Position numbers and translations under genes: made by a program
The notes under the pieces: generated by a model
The model's input: the letters and a program-made list of their open reading frames with translations, nothing else
Told to the model about the DNA's origin: nothing
Database searches by the model: none
Shown: one piece after another, positions 31,045 through 32,292 of the stretch
Layout of the letters: each line of letters starts with the position of its first letter
How positions within the stretch are numbered: position 1 is the first letter of the stretch
Origin: JABRWC01 sp039961675
GTDB taxonomy: Bacteria; Planctomycetota; Phycisphaerae; UBA1845; Fen-1342
Direction: 5' to 3'
NCBI GenBank assembly: GCA_039961675.1
Contig: JABRWC010000013.1
Span: 1-32,292, forward strand
DNA: 32,292 nucleotides

Positions 31045-31257
31045 TCAGATGATAATCATCCTGCTCAGGAGCTCGGATTTCCCGGCTGCCTCCGCCTGGC
31101 CGCTGACCGGCGCGGCGGACTGCGAGGTGAGCGCGGCGGCCTGCTCGGACGTCAGTTTCTCGCAACCGGTGGCGCCCGAGATCGTCAAGGCGAGGGCGCT
31201 CACGACCAGGCTCGCCCACAGGGTCTTGATCGTCGCCATGTGATTCTTCGCGTTCAT
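31045..31257 (-). CDS. Small lipoprotein of unknown function
   Basis: This 70-residue protein has a lipoprotein signal ending S-G-A-T-G-C (Cys32) and AAGGAG about seven bases before its ATG. An ATG seven codons later lacks such a site. The mature part has only 39 residues, rich in Ala, Ser and Gln with no cysteine beyond the lipid site. Its last codons give M-I-I-I, encoded by the palindrome GATGAT-A-ATCATC (31048-31060). Function unknown. Confidence 0.68.
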   Translation of the reverse strand: MNAKNHMATIKTLWASLVVSALALTISGATGCEKLTSEQAAALTSQSAAPVSGQAEAAGKSELLSRMIII

Positions 31258-31462
31258 GTCCAGCTCCTTATTTCGGTTGTCGGTTCCTTCGCCGACCGTT
31301 CCTGCCGATCGCCGCGGCCCATCACCGCGGTGTTCACCCGTGTTGCGATGGGAGGGTCGCGGATTCACGGGAATCCGAGAAAGAGGGCGAATCGCTGGCG
31401 TCCACGCGCAGTTCGGCGATTGGCAGTGGGACCCTGTGAGCGGCATGCGGGGCGAACGAGCG

Positions 31463-31498
31463 TGGACGGCCCCGGCGGCTGGGAACCGGGGCCGTCCA
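31463..31498 (-). terminator. Perfect 13-bp hairpin, probable terminator of the S74 gene
   Basis: TGGACGGCCCCGG pairs fully with CCGGGGCCGTCCA around a 10-base loop, about 115 bases beyond the stop of the minus-strand S74 gene. There is no T-run, as is common in such GC-rich DNA. Confidence 0.5.
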
Positions 31499-31569
31499 TG
31501 GGTGCGCGAACACAGCGGCGCCGGAAGGCGCCCGCGCCAGAGCTTTTCCTACTGAAGGACTCGCGCCCC

Positions 31570-31586
31570 GGCCGAGCCGCGATCGT
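31570..31586. repeat. Short interspersed GC-rich motif, copy 2
   Basis: Differs at one base from the copy at 28209-28225. It lies 29 bases beyond the stop of the S74 gene, in non-coding DNA. Confidence 0.5.
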
Positions 31587-31614
31587 GAGGAAGCGGCTGA
31601 TTTCGGCGGCGGCG

Positions 31615-32292
31615 CTATTCGTTCGGTCGGGCGGCAAGCTGCGCTTCGAGCCGCTCCAGCCGGGCGCGCAACTCGGCGTTTTCCGATCGCAGTGTCTGGA
31701 CGTCGTGCTCGAGCGCCGCGCTGCGCTCGGCGGCCTGATGCTCCAGCGCCGCGATCTGCTCGTCCTTCTCGCTGCGCAGCTCGCGCAGCGCTTCCACGAC
31801 AATGCCTTCGAAGCCGATGACGGTGAGCGTTTTGTAGCCGCGCGAATCGACTCCGACCCACTCGGGGAACACCGGCTCGACCTCCTGCGCGATCAGCCCC
31901 GGATATGTGCCGGCCATGTTGCCCTGGGACGCCGGGTCGATCCACTGGTAGCTGGCGCCCCGAAGCCGCAGGAGCTTTTCAAGGCAGTCTCTCAGCGTTT
32001 GCACGTTCGTCTTCAGGCGCGCATCCGAAGACACCGTCCAAGTGTTGCTGGTCGGCTTCGCGGCACTGTTCTGGCTGAGTTGGAGCTGGAACCGCGACGA
32101 ATCGGAGCCGGCGCCGATTCCGAAGCGCTCGTTGACGAAGACTCGGCCGTTGTCGAAGTATCCGGAGTAGCCGTTGGCCGAGCTGCTCGTCCCGTAGATC
32201 GCGACATGCCCGAGCCCGGCGACGCCCGGCGCGAGATTGCCGAGGCTGTCGGCCAACCCCTCGCCGTAGACGCCGGCCCCCTCGCCCCGCGC
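31615..32292 (-). CDS. Protein with a C-terminal S74-type intramolecular chaperone domain, 5' end outside the window
   Basis: At least 225 codons are open to the window edge, and the sequence before the first in-frame start (V-Y-G-E-G) continues the same repetitive Gly-rich style, so the N-terminus is missing. S-S-D-A-R-L-K-T-N-V begins the peptidase S74 domain, which trimerises, helps fold the preceding beta-helix and then cuts itself off; the Ser-Asp pair is visible. A coiled coil (L-R-E-L-R-S-E-K-D-E-Q-I-A-A-L...) ends the protein. S74 domains occur on phage tail spikes and on many bacterial surface proteins; no phage gene is near, so a surface fibre or adhesin-like protein is more likely. 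Confidence 0.85.
   Translation of the reverse strand, partial: ARGEGAGVYGEGLADSLGNLAPGVAGLGHVAIYGTSSSANGYSGYFDNGRVFVNERFGIGAGSDSSRFQLQLSQNSAAKPTSNTWTVSSDARLKTNVQTLRDCLEKLLRLRGASYQWIDPASQGNMAGTYPGLIAQEVEPVFPEWVGVDSRGYKTLTVIGFEGIVVEALRELRSEKDEQIAALEHQAAERSAALEHDVQTLRSENAELRARLERLEAQLAARPNE

Larger units (their letters stand above)
31258..31614. other. Non-coding region with strong hairpins between the S74 and small lipoprotein genes
   Basis: This 357-base gap holds a perfect 13-bp stem (31463-31475 with 31486-31498, 10-base loop), a smaller GGCGCC hairpin near 31510-31530 and one copy of the GGCCGAGCCGCGA(C/T)CGT motif at 31570-31586. No promoter was fixed. Confidence 0.55.

Noticed and set aside
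31615..32292. Prophage remnant suggested by the S74 domain
   Set aside because: No integrase, capsid, tail or lysis gene and no attachment-like repeats are seen; the domain is common on bacterial surface proteins.

Overview
The window looks like chromosomal DNA from a high-GC member of the Planctomycetota, probably a Phycisphaerae-like or other non-Pirellula lineage. This rests on gene content, not a database search: a planctomycete-style pseudopilin with a C-terminal H/DG motif, a dockerin-like secreted protein, an exosortase plus a PEP-CTERM protein, a DUF2231/planctomycete-type cytochrome c fusion, a DRG-type GTPase, and short GC-rich interspersed repeats between genes. No rRNA, tRNA, CRISPR array, transposase or phage replication gene was seen. 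The S74-type protein at the right edge is the only phage-related domain.

Layout. (1) 1-4061: a 29-bp palindromic tandem repeat at the left edge; a pseudopilin gene followed by a membrane-anchored zinc-ribbon gene; a dockerin-like secreted protein whose signal peptide is split by a (GT)8 tract; a 34-codon decayed copy of the zinc-ribbon gene; a 33-bp tandem repeat; and a small cysteine-rich orphan on the minus strand. (2) 4411-6315, minus strand: galE and a NeuD/PglD-like sugar O-acyltransferase. (3) 6630-17095, plus strand: an export operon with a good sigma70-like promoter, made of Wza-like export protein, exosortase, EpsI-like partner, a 1534-residue TPR protein and a Wzc-like chain-length/tyrosine-kinase protein. 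(4) 17165-18659: truA overlapping a pteridine-reductase-like SDR gene. (5) 18891-23378: a four-gene MacAB/Dev-like exporter (ATPase, two FtsX-type permeases, HlyD-type adaptor), closed by a long inverted repeat. (6) 23498-29287, minus strand: a lipoprotein with an internal duplication, a TetR-family regulator with a clear promoter and operator, an astacin-like metalloprotease, a DRG-family GTPase with a TGS domain, and the DUF2231-cytochrome c protein. (7) 29633-32292: a PEP-CTERM protein on the plus strand, then an isoprenylcysteine methyltransferase-like membrane protein, a 70-residue lipoprotein and a partial S74-chaperone protein on the minus strand.

How it fits together. The Wza/Wzc/exosortase/EpsI/TPR block, with divergent galE and acyltransferase genes for sugar precursors, is a PEP-CTERM/exosortase surface-export locus. 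The PEP-CTERM protein about 20 kb downstream is a likely substrate. The most interesting signals are regulatory or evolutionary: a possible phase-variable secreted dockerin protein, a TetR operator sitting on its own transcription start with a second copy upstream of the duplicated lipoprotein gene, and a decayed copy of the zinc-ribbon gene.
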